Source of the DNA: Spyradocola merdavium
Lineage (GTDB): Bacteria; Bacillota; Clostridia; Christensenellales; UBA1750
DNA length: 64,000 bases
Assembly (NCBI GenBank): GCA_018711265.1
Contig: DVIM01000026.1
Coordinates: 14,038-78,037, forward strand
Direction of reading: 5' to 3'
Shown here: piece by piece, positions 9,664 to 20,554 of the stretch
How positions within the stretch are numbered: position 1 is the first letter of the stretch
How the letters are laid out: each line of letters begins with the position of its first letter
Notes under the pieces: model-generated
What the model was told of the DNA's origin: nothing
Seen by the model: the letters and a program-made list of their open reading frames with translations, nothing else
Databases searched by the model: none
Position numbers and translations under genes: made by a program

Positions 9664-11463
9664 ATGCCGCACTACAAAAATTTCCGCGCCGTGGTCTACT
9701 GCACGGCGCAGTCCATGGTCCGCATCTCCCCCGAAGGCCTGCAGCGCCAGATCGACTTCTTCCAGAAGTACGTGGGCGTGGACAAGGTCTACCTCGAGCC
9801 CTACCGCGACGACTGCCTGATCCCGCGCGAGCAGCTCCACATGTGCAAGGAGCTCTTCCGCAAGAACGGCATCGAGGTCGCCGGCGGCATCACCACGACC
9901 ATCTCCGGCCAGGGCGAGGCGGACGCCGGGCGCCAGCGCCTGTTCAACACCTACTGCTTCTGCAACGAGCGGATGCGCAACCACCTGAAGGAGACCGTCG
10001 AGTACATCGCCAGCGAGTTCGACGAGTTCATCATCGACGACTTCTTCTTCACCAACTGCACCTGCGACGACTGCCGCCGCGCAAAGGGCGACCGCTCCTG
10101 GGAGGCGTTCCGCCTGGACCTGATGAAGGAGGTCTCGGAAAACCTCGTCATCGGCCCGGCGCGCGCCATCAACCCGGAGATCCGCATCACCGTCAAGTTC
10201 CCGAACTGGATGGAGAGCTACCAGGAGGCCGGCTACAACCCCGGCGCGCAGAAGGACCTCTTTGACAAGATCTACACGGGCACCGAGACCCGCCACCAGC
10301 GGCACACGGACCAGCACCTGCCCCGCTACGAGAGCTATTCCATCATGCGCTACATGGAGAACCTGGCCCCCGGCCGCAACGGCGGCGGCTGGTTCGACCC
10401 CTACCAGTGCTATCCCATGGACTGCTACCTGGAGCAGGCGTACCTGACGGTCCTCTCCCGCCCGCGCGAGGTCATGATGTTCTGCTGGGGCAGCCTGTAC
10501 AACAACAAGCTGGCCACGCCCATGGGCCTGCAGCTCGCCCGCCTGGACAAGCTGCTCTCCAAGGTCGGCGCGTGCGCCGGGCTCCCCTGCTACCTGCCGC
10601 TCAACGCCCAGGGCGAGGACCACGTCGAGGACTACCTCGGCATGGCGGGCATTCCCTTTGAGGGCGTGCCGGAGTTCCCGAAGGACGCGCCGGCCGTGTT
10701 CCTGACCGTGCAGGCCCTGCGCGACGAGCAGATCGTCGACAAGCTCGAGCAGTACGTCGCCGCCGGCGGCAAGGCCATCGTCACCTCCGGCTTTGTCAAG
10801 GAGGCGCTGGGCAAGGGCCTGGACCGCATGACCTCCATCCGCTACCGCGACCGCACCTTCGACGCGACGGAGTACATGTCGGAGCCGGTGTTCGGCTTTG
10901 GCAACGACCTGAGCCGCGGCGGCGCGCCGGTGCGCTTCCCGGTCCTGGAGCACCGCAACAACACGACCTGGGCGCTGGCCAAGGCCTTCGGCGGCGACGA
11001 GAGCTACGGCATCCTGCTGCGGGACACCTATGGCCGCGGTCAGCTGCTGACGCTGGCCGTGCCGGACGCCATTTCGGACATCCGCAAGCTGCCGCAGACG
11101 GTGCTCACCCGCATCCGCGCGGAGCTCTGCTGCGGCCCCGTCTACCTGGACGCGCCCGCGCAGATCTCCCTGTTCCCGTACGACAACGACGCCTTCTGTA
11201 TCTACCCCTACGCCTGCGACGGCTGCGCGGCGCAGCGCATCCGCGTGCGCGTGCGCGGCGTTGCCGAGGCGCTCTGCCCCCTGGAGGCGCCGGGCCGCGA
11301 GGTCAAGCCGCTCTACGTCGCGCCGAACAACGAGACGGTCTTTGAGCTGATGACCGAGCCGGGCGAGTTCGCCTTCTACGCCATCCGCTGGGCGGAAAAC
11401 CGCAAGGGAGACGCGCTCCAGGCGGACTGGGGCTCCGCTCCCCACGAGTTTGCGGAGGCGTAA
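9664..11463 (+). CDS. large cytoplasmic protein, putative TIM-barrel hydrolase-like, unknown function
   Basis: 599 residues without signal peptide or membrane segments. The first ~330 residues look like a glycosidase-type TIM barrel: a strand with VYLEPY, VAGGITTTI, then FDEFIIDDFFFTNC with paired Asp at a strand end followed by CTCDDCRR, a pattern seen in glycosyl-hydrolase-like barrel proteins of gut Bacillota. Residues about 340-500 resemble a glutamine-amidotransferase-like or trimerisation domain, and a beta domain ends the protein. I infer a carbohydrate-active or related hydrolase but cannot assign a family or substrate. AAGTAAGGAG ribosome site; downstream of the ferredoxin-tailed reductase, upstream of a terminator. 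Confidence 0.75.
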   Translation: MPHYKNFRAVVYCTAQSMVRISPEGLQRQIDFFQKYVGVDKVYLEPYRDDCLIPREQLHMCKELFRKNGIEVAGGITTTISGQGEADAGRQRLFNTYCFCNERMRNHLKETVEYIASEFDEFIIDDFFFTNCTCDDCRRAKGDRSWEAFRLDLMKEVSENLVIGPARAINPEIRITVKFPNWMESYQEAGYNPGAQKDLFDKIYTGTETRHQRHTDQHLPRYESYSIMRYMENLAPGRNGGGWFDPYQCYPMDCYLEQAYLTVLSRPREVMMFCWGSLYNNKLATPMGLQLARLDKLLSKVGACAGLPCYLPLNAQGEDHVEDYLGMAGIPFEGVPEFPKDAPAVFLTVQALRDEQIVDKLEQYVAAGGKAIVTSGFVKEALGKGLDRMTSIRYRDRTFDATEYMSEPVFGFGNDLSRGGAPVRFPVLEHRNNTTWALAKAFGGDESYGILLRDTYGRGQLLTLAVPDAISDIRKLPQTVLTRIRAELCCGPVYLDAPAQISLFPYDNDAFCIYPYACDGCAAQRIRVRVRGVAEALCPLEAPGREVKPLYVAPNNETVFELMTEPGEFAFYAIRWAENRKGDALQADWGSAPHEFAEA

Positions 11464-11485
11464 TCCCCCCTTTCTCCCCAAAATC

Positions 11486-11538
11486 CAACGCGCCCCCGCG
11501 CTTCCAAAGGATCGGAAGCGCAGGGGCGCGTTTTTTTA
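11486..11538. terminator. terminator between convergent genes
   Basis: GCGCCCCCGCGCTTCC near 11490-11505 pairs with GGAAGCGCAGGGGCGCG (11513-11530), followed by TTTTTTT on the plus strand. It ends the 9664-11463 gene and also lies directly beyond the restored stop of the convergent GNAT gene. Confidence 0.8.
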
Positions 11539-12022
11539 CCAAAGCTGTCCTCTCCCCAACTCCAAAACGATGTCCGCGTGCGCAAAATCCGCCGCGCGTT
11601 CCCCCCACGAGGCAGGCGCCCGGGATTGGCTCCCAGCCCGCCCTGCCGTAGAGGGCGGCGCGCTCCGGCGCGCAGGTGAAGAGGCTCAGATCCGCGCCCT
11701 GCGCGCGGATCCACTCCGCCGCGCGCAGGCACAGCGCGGTGGCCAGGCCCTGTCCGCGCCGCAGGGGATGCGTCACGACCTCGCTCAGGCCGCAGACCGC
11801 GTAGCTCTGCCCGCGGTGGAGCAGGCGCGCCCGCCGGATGCCCACGTGGCAGACAGCCCTCTCCCCCTCCAGCAGCACGAAAGAGGCCGCGTGTGTTTCG
11901 GGCGCCGAGGGAAAGGTTTCGCCGGGCGTCCTGTCCCAGGCTGTGGCCTCCAGGTCGAGGATCGCCCGCTCGATCGCCGCGCCGCACACCTCCTGCGGGT
12001 AGAGCGCCAGCCGATCAGGCAT
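11536..12022 (-). pseudogene. GNAT acetyltransferase with a one-base frameshift
   Basis: The N-terminal three quarters read as a GNAT protein: LSEVVTHPLRRGQGLATAL holds the acetyl-CoA loop (RRGQGLA), then LFTCAPERAALYGRAGWEP. At a run of six C (11601-11606, six G on the coding strand) the frame leaves a sensible ending; as given, translation would run through the terminator to 11303. Removing one G gives VGERAADFAHADIVLELGRG and a stop at 11536, right at the terminator, and a 161-residue protein of normal GNAT length. Either an assembly error, a recent mutation or a slippery homopolymer. The ATG overlaps the stop of the upstream glucosyltransferase gene. Confidence 0.7.
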
Positions 12023-13121
12023 AGCTCTCGATGAGCGCTTGCAGGTCGTCCGTGGCGTTGGGCTTGCCAAAGGCGATCTGGCACTCGCGCATGAGCTCGA
12101 GGCGGCGCTCGTTGGTCAGCAGCTGCCAGACCACCACGTCCACGGGCAGGTGCTTATTCGTGCGCATGGCCATGCCGTGGTTGGTGAGGAAGTCCATGTT
12201 GCGGTCCTCCTGGCCGGGGATCGGGTCGATGAGCACCATGGGCAGCTGCTTTGCGATGGCCTCGGAGACCGAGAGCCCGCCGGGCTTGGTCACGATCAGG
12301 TCCGCCGCGCTCATGAGCACGTCGATCTCGTTGGAGAAGCCCAGCACCGTCAGGCGCTTGACCGTGGAGAGCGATTCCACGCGCGCCTTCAGCTTCTCGT
12401 TGCTGCCGCAGACGACCATCATCTGGAAGTCGATGGGCAGGCGGTCCAGGCGCTCGATGGCGCTGAGCACGTCGCCGTGCCCCATGGAGCCGCCCATCAT
12501 CAGGACGGTCGGCATGTCCGGGATGCCGGCGCGGGCGCGCGCCTCCGCCTTGTCGATCGCCTTGTTGAACTTGGGGTGGATCGGGATGCCGATGGGGCGG
12601 ATGATGCGCTCGGGCATGCCGGCCTGCACGATGTAGTAGGTCAGCTGCTCCGAGGGCGTCACCAGCGCGTCCAGGTTCGCGCCCTTCCAGTAGGGGTGGA
12701 GCGTGTAGTCCGTGACGATGCCGATGCGCGGGGCCGCGCACACACCCAGGGAGTAGACCGAGGCGGAGATCTGCGCCGCGCAGGAGTGCGTGCTGACCAC
12801 GACATTGGGCTGAAAGCTCTCGTAGACGTCGAAGAGCTCCTTGCTCAGGTAGTCCGAGAGCTTTTGGTTCACCTTGACGGCAAAGGGGATGTTCTGCTCC
12901 GCCTTCTCCATCATGCTGAAGGCCTTGCCGAACACCTTGGGCGTGTGCGCCACCGTCATGCGGTATCCCTTGTCGACCACCTCGCCGAAGGTCGGCTCGA
13001 TGTAGTCAAACGTATCCAGGAGCTTGCAGACGTGGCCGCGCTCCATCATCCTCTGCATGATGCCCTTGGCGGTCTGGTTGTGGCCCTGCCCCGCCGTTAC
13101 GGACAAGAACAAAATGTGCAT
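12015..13121 (-). CDS. diacylglycerol glucosyltransferase (MGDG synthase/UgtP family)
   Basis: GT28-type enzyme, 368 residues, that adds a hexose from UDP-sugar to diacylglycerol to make membrane glycolipid or a lipoteichoic acid anchor. N-terminal FLSVTAGQGHNQTAKGI (residues 5-21) is the acceptor-binding GxGH motif of the MGDG synthase family; the C-terminal half has GGSMGHGD, CGSNEKL and TKPGGLSVSEA, the donor-binding GGxS/E pattern. Start chosen at the ATG 13119-13121 with GGGAGGTGG ahead of it, inside the end of folC (25-base overlap). Confidence 0.88.
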   Translation of the reverse strand: MHILFLSVTAGQGHNQTAKGIMQRMMERGHVCKLLDTFDYIEPTFGEVVDKGYRMTVAHTPKVFGKAFSMMEKAEQNIPFAVKVNQKLSDYLSKELFDVYESFQPNVVVSTHSCAAQISASVYSLGVCAAPRIGIVTDYTLHPYWKGANLDALVTPSEQLTYYIVQAGMPERIIRPIGIPIHPKFNKAIDKAEARARAGIPDMPTVLMMGGSMGHGDVLSAIERLDRLPIDFQMMVVCGSNEKLKARVESLSTVKRLTVLGFSNEIDVLMSAADLIVTKPGGLSVSEAIAKQLPMVLIDPIPGQEDRNMDFLTNHGMAMRTNKHLPVDVVVWQLLTNERRLELMRECQIAFGKPNATDDLQALIESYA

Positions 13122-14431
13122 TCCGTTTCCACCTCCCGAAGGTTCGATTCTGAGGATTCCAGCATTCTTCTGACCTCGCCCACCAGGTACAGCGACCCGC
13201 AGACGAGGACCACGCCCGCCTCCCCGGCCAGGGTCTGCGCCTGCCGCAGGCCCTGCGCCGTATCCTCCGCCGCAAGGACGGGCTTGTCCATCCGCCCGCG
13301 GTAGAGGCCGCACAGCTCCGGCGCGGGGACCGCGCGGGCCATGTGCTCCGGGGATACGCAGACCACCGCGTCCGCAATCGCTGCGATCCCCTCCGCGATG
13401 GCGGCGACGTCCTTGTCCGCCATGGACCCGGTCAGCACCGCGACGCGCCGGTCCCGCAGGAAGCTCTGCGCGTATTCCCGCAGCGCGCGCACGCCCTGGG
13501 GATTGTGCGCGCCGTCCAGCAGCAGGTTGCCGCGCCACTCCAGCCGGCCGGGCCAGACCGCCTCCCTTAGGCCCGCGCGCGCGGCCTCCGGGGAGACGCG
13601 CAGGTCCTCCGGCAGCAGCGAGAGCGCGGCGAGCGCCGTCACGGCGTTGTCCACCTGGTGCGCGCCGGGCAGGCGGATTTCGTATTCCTGCGCGGGCAGA
13701 CCGGGGAAGCCCGCGGTAAACCGCGCGCCGCGCGCGGAGAGGGCGACCGCGCTCGGCGGCCAATCCGCGCAGTGGAGAAAGGGGGCCTGCTTCTCCTGGG
13801 CAATCCCCCGGATGACGGCGGCGACGGCCTCGCCCTGGGCCTGGAGCACGGCCGGCCGGCCGGGTTTCACGATGCCGCCCTTGACCGCGGCGATCTCCTC
13901 CAGGGTCGAGCCCAGGGTCTTTGTGTGGTCCAGGCCGATGCGCGCAATGACGCTGACCTCGGGGTGGATCACGTTGGTCGGGTCGTGCGTCCCGCCAAGG
14001 CCCACCTCGATCACGGCCGCATCCACCTTCTCGCGCGCAAACCAGGTCAGCGCAATCGCGGTGCCGATCTCAAAGACCGTGGGGAATCCTTCCCCGCTCT
14101 CCTCCATGGCCTGCACGTGCGCCGCGACCTCGGTTGTCAGCGCCGCGAGGGTTTCGTCCGGGATCTCGCCGCCGTTGATGCGCATTCTCTCATTATAGCG
14201 CATGAGGAAGGGCGAGGTGTACAGCCCGACGCGGTAGCCCTGCGCGCGCAGCGCCGCGTCCAGGAACGCGCAGGTGGAACCCTTGCCGTTCGTGCCCGCG
14301 ACGTGGATGCACCGCAGCCCCTCGTGCGGATTGCCCAGGCGCCGCAGCAGCGCGTACATGTTGTCCAGCCCGCGCTTGACGCCCTTGCCATACTTTCCGT
14401 GGATGTATGCGACAGCTTGCTCGTAGTTCAC
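13097..14431 (-). CDS. folC: bifunctional folylpolyglutamate/dihydrofolate synthase
   Basis: ATP-dependent ligase of the Mur family that adds glutamate to folates. GTNGKGST (residues about 45-52) is the P-loop; YTSPFLMRYNERMRINGG is the folate-binding omega-loop region; EVGLGGTHDPTN and LLDGAHNP(Q) follow. 444 residues, normal. The GTG at 14429-14431 is preferred over an ATG 21 bases upstream because GAGAGGGGAG sits just before it and the ATG falls inside that site. First gene of folC - glucosyltransferase - GNAT. Confidence 0.9.
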   Translation of the reverse strand: MNYEQAVAYIHGKYGKGVKRGLDNMYALLRRLGNPHEGLRCIHVAGTNGKGSTCAFLDAALRAQGYRVGLYTSPFLMRYNERMRINGGEIPDETLAALTTEVAAHVQAMEESGEGFPTVFEIGTAIALTWFAREKVDAAVIEVGLGGTHDPTNVIHPEVSVIARIGLDHTKTLGSTLEEIAAVKGGIVKPGRPAVLQAQGEAVAAVIRGIAQEKQAPFLHCADWPPSAVALSARGARFTAGFPGLPAQEYEIRLPGAHQVDNAVTALAALSLLPEDLRVSPEAARAGLREAVWPGRLEWRGNLLLDGAHNPQGVRALREYAQSFLRDRRVAVLTGSMADKDVAAIAEGIAAIADAVVCVSPEHMARAVPAPELCGLYRGRMDKPVLAAEDTAQGLRQAQTLAGEAGVVLVCGSLYLVGEVRRMLESSESNLREVETECTFCSCP

Positions 14432-14461
14432 GCTCTGCTCCCCTCTCTCCATCCCTGTACA

Positions 14462-14490
14462 AGTTTACCGAATCCCTGCCGCTTTTTCAA
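14462..14490 (-). promoter_or_regulatory. promoter of the folC operon
   Basis: Minus strand TTGAAA (14485-14490), 17-base spacer, TAAACT (14462-14467); about 30 bases ahead of the folC start. Confidence 0.5.
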
Positions 14491-14502
14491 GCATTCCCAT
14501 GC

Positions 14503-14539
14503 AAAAAGGGGCGCGGCGGCTTTTTTCCGCCGGCCCCCC
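14503..14539 (-). terminator. terminator of valS
   Basis: GC-rich arms 14508-14520 and 14527-14539 around six T/A, followed on the minus strand by TTTTT (14503-14507). A smaller hairpin with a T run lies just before it near 14540-14562. Confidence 0.75.
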
Positions 14540-14564
14540 GAAAAACTCGCCTTCTTCCGGCGTT

Positions 14565-17219
<2,655 letters not shown>

Positions 17220-17256
17220 TCCTCCATCGCATCCGGGGATGCAGATCTTTAACGCC

Positions 17257-17421
17257 TTACAGAAAACAGAGCGTCGCGCCGGCGACCGCCAGCGCCAGGG
17301 AGACGAGCTTTGCCGGGATCTTCCAGCGCTCGGGGATGGCCTTGCCCAGCAGCATGAGCACTGCGCCGAGCACGAGCAGGACGATCCCCACGGGGTTCAA
17401 GCTCAGGAGCCTGCTGAGCAA
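17257..17421 (-). CDS. 54-residue membrane protein between T-box and valS
   Basis: TTG start at 17419-17421 with GAGAGGAGGTG six bases upstream, directly after the T-box terminator. The protein has a hydrophobic helix (NPVGIVLLVLGAVLMLLG, residues 9-26), a basic turn PERWKIPAK, and a second hydrophobic segment LVSLALAVAGATLCFL to the C-terminus: two membrane helices. No family recognised. Stop is 38 bases ahead of the valS start, so it should be co-transcribed with valS and respond to uncharged tRNA-Val. Too short to rule out a chance frame, but ribosome site, hydrophobicity pattern and position all agree. Confidence 0.6.
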   Translation of the reverse strand: MLSRLLSLNPVGIVLLVLGAVLMLLGKAIPERWKIPAKLVSLALAVAGATLCFL

Positions 17422-17439
17422 GCGCGCACCTCCTCTCCA

Positions 17440-17705
17440 TGCAAAGGCGCGCCCGTCCTCACCAAAAGGACGGGCGCGCCGTGGTACCACCTTTTTTCGC
17501 AGGGGCGAGCCTTCCGCTCCTCCTGCCTCTTTGCGCAATATCGGGCGCACCCGCGCGCGCTAAAGACCCAAGGCCCTTCACGCGCACCCTGCCGCAGGCG
17601 ACCTTCCGAAACCGGGGGAACCCTGGCGGCCTTTCAGCCGGCGAACCGCCTCTCTTTCTGGGTCCAGCTTCGTACTCCTCCTGCCTCAACGGGGGAAGAT
17701 TCAGG
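17440..17705 (-). promoter_or_regulatory. T-box riboswitch for valS (specifier GUC)
   Basis: Leader that reads tRNA charging. From 5' to 3' on the minus strand: AGTA of the specifier-loop region near 17683, AGAGAGGCGG with GGCTGAAAGGCC of the distal stem I near 17630-17665, a GTC triplet at 17600-17602 in GGAAGGTCGCC which fits a valine specifier, the T-box core GGTGGTACCAC near 17481-17491, and a 13-bp terminator (arms 17468-17480 and 17446-17458) with TTTGC after it. The specifier agrees with the downstream gene. Confidence 0.88.
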
Positions 17706-17709
17706 GAGT

Positions 17710-17738
17710 ATTATACCATTTCTTTTTCCGCCCGTCAA
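17710..17738 (-). promoter_or_regulatory. strong promoter of the valS T-box leader
   Basis: TTGACG (17733-17738), 17-base spacer, TATAAT (17710-17715) on the minus strand. Confidence 0.8.
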
Positions 17739-17766
17739 CGCCGGGCTGCGGCGCTTAACGCAAAGC

Positions 17767-19209
17767 TTACGGCTTCCAGAGCGTGTAGCGCGAGGGGGTG
17801 AAGTTTCCGGCGCGCAGCATGGCGGCGGTATCCCGGACGACCGTCTGCAGGCGCGCGACGATGGTGTCGAACGTCTCCTCGTAGATGATCTGGATCGTGC
17901 CGTCCGCGACGAGCTGGTGCGCCAGCGGCACGAGCAGCCACTGCTTAAAGTTCTCGATCTGCTCCTCCGACCAGAACTCGCGCAGGGGCTCGTAGATCTC
18001 CTCCATGCAGAAGCGGTCGCGCATCATGTAGAGCAGGTTGGAGAAGTCCTCCAGGTTGCTGCCCGGCTCCAGGGTGAAGAGCATCCGGAAGAAGAGGTTC
18101 CAGTCGTAGTCCGCGTTCATCTGCATCATGAGGTGGTCCGCCAGGATGTTGAGGAAGGGTTCCTCTCCGCGGAAGGGCGCCTCCAGCGCGAGCGGCGCCT
18201 CAAAGTCGATGTCCGCCATGGCGATGCGGTTGATGCGCTGGAAGATGTCCATCAGGCTCTGCGCGGGCTGGTGGGTGATGGGGTTCTGCCGCGCGAGGAT
18301 GTAGCGGCTCAGGATGTCGCAGGAGCGCTTGAAGTTCAGGGTAAAGCCCAGGGAGTCGCGCATCTTGCGGAAGAACAGGTCGGAGATGGCCTTTGCGAAC
18401 AGCGACCGCACGGAGGCCTCGCGCAGATAGCTGTCCTCCGGCTCGCTCTGGTTCTGGATCTGGTTGTAGATGAGGTAGAGCTGGCGGTCCACGGAGCGCA
18501 GGTTGTCATACGCGGAGGAGAGCATCTGCTTCATGAAGCTGTCCATGAGGATATAGCTGTTGTTTTTATAGATGATCTCGTGCTCGACCTCGGCCCAGAA
18601 CACGTGGACCAGGGCCTTGATCTGCAGCTCAAACCGCACGGCGTGGCCCACGGGCCCGCACATGCCGTCGATGCGGTAGATGGCGTAGCCGTTGTTCTGC
18701 TGCTGGGGCTGCACGCCGCGCATCTCCAGGCGGATGTTGGGCTGTTCGGGCTCGCAGTACAGGCCGTCGGCGCAGCTCTGGGTGAAGCGGTCGCGCAGCG
18801 CGTCGTAGAGCAGCCGCTCCTCCTCCAGAAAGCGGCACTGGATGCGCACGCCGATCAAATCCGAGAGGTTCTGGATGATGCCCTCGGGGTAGGCGTAGCG
18901 CTTGTAGAGGTTCTTGCGCAGGATCTTTTCCCGCAGGCTGCTGTCGCCCTTGACGCGGGTGGAGATGTTGACCAGGCTCTCCTCGTGGTCCCGCAGCGCG
19001 CTGTGGAAGTAGGCCTGCAGGACGTCCGCGTAGGTTTCCAGGGTCTTGCGGTTGTCGTTCAGGATCTTGACGGTCTTATCGATCAGGTCAAACACCGGCA
19101 GGCGGATCGTCTCGGGGTTCTGGCCGTCCGGCCCCCAATGCTTGTGCTCCGTCCGTTCCAGATCGTCCAGTCTTTCCGTTCTTTCCATTCTATCCAACTC
19201 CGTATTCAT
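17767..19209 (-). CDS. RelA/SpoT-domain protein, probable (p)ppGpp synthetase
   Basis: 480 residues. A synthetase-like domain lies at about 60-240: RVKGDSS (85-91) matches the ATP-binding RxKxxxS motif, DLIGVRI (117-123) the Mg-binding Asp strand, NNGYAIYR the G-loop Tyr (but Arg where GYxSxH has His), and FELQIKA...AEVEHEIIYK keeps the catalytic Glu-x-Gln and the EH pair. There is no HD hydrolase domain and no TGS or ACT domain; about 240 C-terminal residues form an unassigned helical region. A stress alarmone role is inferred. An ATG at 19186-19188 with GGAG before it is an alternative start, since the likely -10 (TGG-TACAAT, 19219-19224) leaves almost no leader for the first ATG. Divergent from icd. 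Confidence 0.75.
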   Translation of the reverse strand: MNTELDRMERTERLDDLERTEHKHWGPDGQNPETIRLPVFDLIDKTVKILNDNRKTLETYADVLQAYFHSALRDHEESLVNISTRVKGDSSLREKILRKNLYKRYAYPEGIIQNLSDLIGVRIQCRFLEEERLLYDALRDRFTQSCADGLYCEPEQPNIRLEMRGVQPQQQNNGYAIYRIDGMCGPVGHAVRFELQIKALVHVFWAEVEHEIIYKNNSYILMDSFMKQMLSSAYDNLRSVDRQLYLIYNQIQNQSEPEDSYLREASVRSLFAKAISDLFFRKMRDSLGFTLNFKRSCDILSRYILARQNPITHQPAQSLMDIFQRINRIAMADIDFEAPLALEAPFRGEEPFLNILADHLMMQMNADYDWNLFFRMLFTLEPGSNLEDFSNLLYMMRDRFCMEEIYEPLREFWSEEQIENFKQWLLVPLAHQLVADGTIQIIYEETFDTIVARLQTVVRDTAAMLRAGNFTPSRYTLWKP

Positions 19210-19218
19210 TCTCTCTCT

Positions 19219-19227
19219 ATTGTACCA
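19219..19227 (-). promoter_or_regulatory. extended -10 for the RelA/SpoT-domain gene
   Basis: TGG-TACAAT on the minus strand; no clear -35. A GGCGGC/GCCGCC hairpin lies just upstream. Confidence 0.4.
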
Positions 19228-19267
19228 TAGAAACGGCGGCCTGTGCCGCCCTGCTTTGAAAAAATCC

Positions 19268-19296
19268 TTGCCCCTGCGCGCGCAATGGAGTATGAT
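19268..19296 (+). promoter_or_regulatory. promoter of icd
   Basis: TTGCCC (19268-19273), 17-base spacer, TATGAT (19291-19296). Confidence 0.5.
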
Positions 19297-19342
19297 ACTC
19301 GTAAAGTACCGGCGCGCTTTGCGCCGCTTGGAGGGGTTGACG

Positions 19343-20536
19343 ATGCAGAAAATCGCCATGAAGACGCCGCTGGTCGAGATGGACGGCGACGAAATGACCC
19401 GCGTGCTCTGGAAGTGGATCAAGGAGATGCTCCTGGAGCCGTACATTGACCTGAAGACCGAATACTACGACCTGGGCCTTCCCCACCGGGACGAGACGAA
19501 CGACCAGGTGACCCTGGACGCCGCAGCCGCCACGGAGAAGTATGGCGTGGCCGTCAAGTGCGCGACCATCACGCCCAACCAGCAGCGCGTGGAGGAATAC
19601 CACCTCAAGCAGATGTGGAAGTCCCCGAACGCGACCATCCGCGCGATCCTGGACGGCACGGTCTTCCGCGCGCCGATCCTGGTCAAGGGCGTGTCCCCGA
19701 CGGTGCGCACCTGGCAGGCGCCCATCACCATCGCGCGCCACGCCTACGGCGACGTCTACAAGAACGCGGAGATGAAGATCCCCGGCGCGGGCAAGGTGGA
19801 GCTGGTCTACACCGCCGAGGACGGCAGCGAAACGCGCGCCCTCGTGCACGAGTTCCGCGGTCCGGGCATCGTGCAGGGCCAGCACAATCTGGACGGCTCC
19901 ATCGCCTCGTTCGCGCGCGCCTGCTTTGCCTACGCGCTCGACACGCATCAGGACCTGTGGTTCTCCACCAAGGACACCATCTCCAAGGTCTACGACCACA
20001 ACTTCAAGGACATCTTTGCGGAAATCTATGAGGCGGAATACCGGGAAGCGTTTGAGAAAGCGGGCATCGAATACTTCTACACCCTCATCGACGACGCGGT
20101 GGCGCGCGTCATCCGCTCCAAGGGTGGGTTCATCTGGGCGTGCAAGAACTACGATGGCGACGTCATGAGCGACATGATCGCCACCGCCTTCGGGTCCCTG
20201 TCCATGATGACCTCGGTCCTCGTCTCGCCCAAGGGCTACTATGAATACGAGGCAGCCCACGGCACTGTGACACGCCACTACTACCGCTACCTCAAGGGCG
20301 AGGAGACGGGCACCAACCCGGTGGCGACCATCTACGCCTGGACGGGCGCGCTGCGCAAGCGCGGCCAGCTCGACGAAATCCCGGAGCTGTGCGCCTTTGC
20401 GGACAAGCTGGAAAAGGCCGTCATCGACACGATCGAGTCCGGCGTCATGACCGGGGACCTGGCCGCCATGTACGAGGGCGAGGCCAAGTCCGTCCCCTCC
20501 CGCGCCTTCCTGCAGGCCATCGCCGACCGCCTGTAA
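19343..20536 (+). CDS. icd: isocitrate dehydrogenase, NADP-type, eukaryote-like subfamily
   Basis: Oxidative decarboxylation of isocitrate to 2-oxoglutarate. MDGDEMTRVLWKWIKE near the start, SPNATIRAILDGTVFRAPI with the substrate-binding Ser/Asn/Arg, ARHAYGDVYK, TLIDDAVARVI and YDGDVMSDMIA with the metal Asp, and AAHGTVTRHY before the cofactor site. The pattern is that of the homodimeric 400-residue group shared with mitochondrial enzymes, not the E. coli Icd group. 397 residues, complete. Start picked at 19343 because GGAGGGG lies before it. Monocistronic, with promoter and terminator. It would supply 2-oxoglutarate for glutamate synthesis. Confidence 0.94.
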   Translation: MQKIAMKTPLVEMDGDEMTRVLWKWIKEMLLEPYIDLKTEYYDLGLPHRDETNDQVTLDAAAATEKYGVAVKCATITPNQQRVEEYHLKQMWKSPNATIRAILDGTVFRAPILVKGVSPTVRTWQAPITIARHAYGDVYKNAEMKIPGAGKVELVYTAEDGSETRALVHEFRGPGIVQGQHNLDGSIASFARACFAYALDTHQDLWFSTKDTISKVYDHNFKDIFAEIYEAEYREAFEKAGIEYFYTLIDDAVARVIRSKGGFIWACKNYDGDVMSDMIATAFGSLSMMTSVLVSPKGYYEYEAAHGTVTRHYYRYLKGEETGTNPVATIYAWTGALRKRGQLDEIPELCAFADKLEKAVIDTIESGVMTGDLAAMYEGEAKSVPSRAFLQAIADRL

Positions 20537-20554
20537 GCGCCCTCTCTGCCGAAA

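Noticed and set aside
11303..11535. C-terminal extension of the GNAT gene as read without frame correction
   Set aside because: It crosses a strong terminator and the end of a convergent gene; the frame restored by one base ends naturally.
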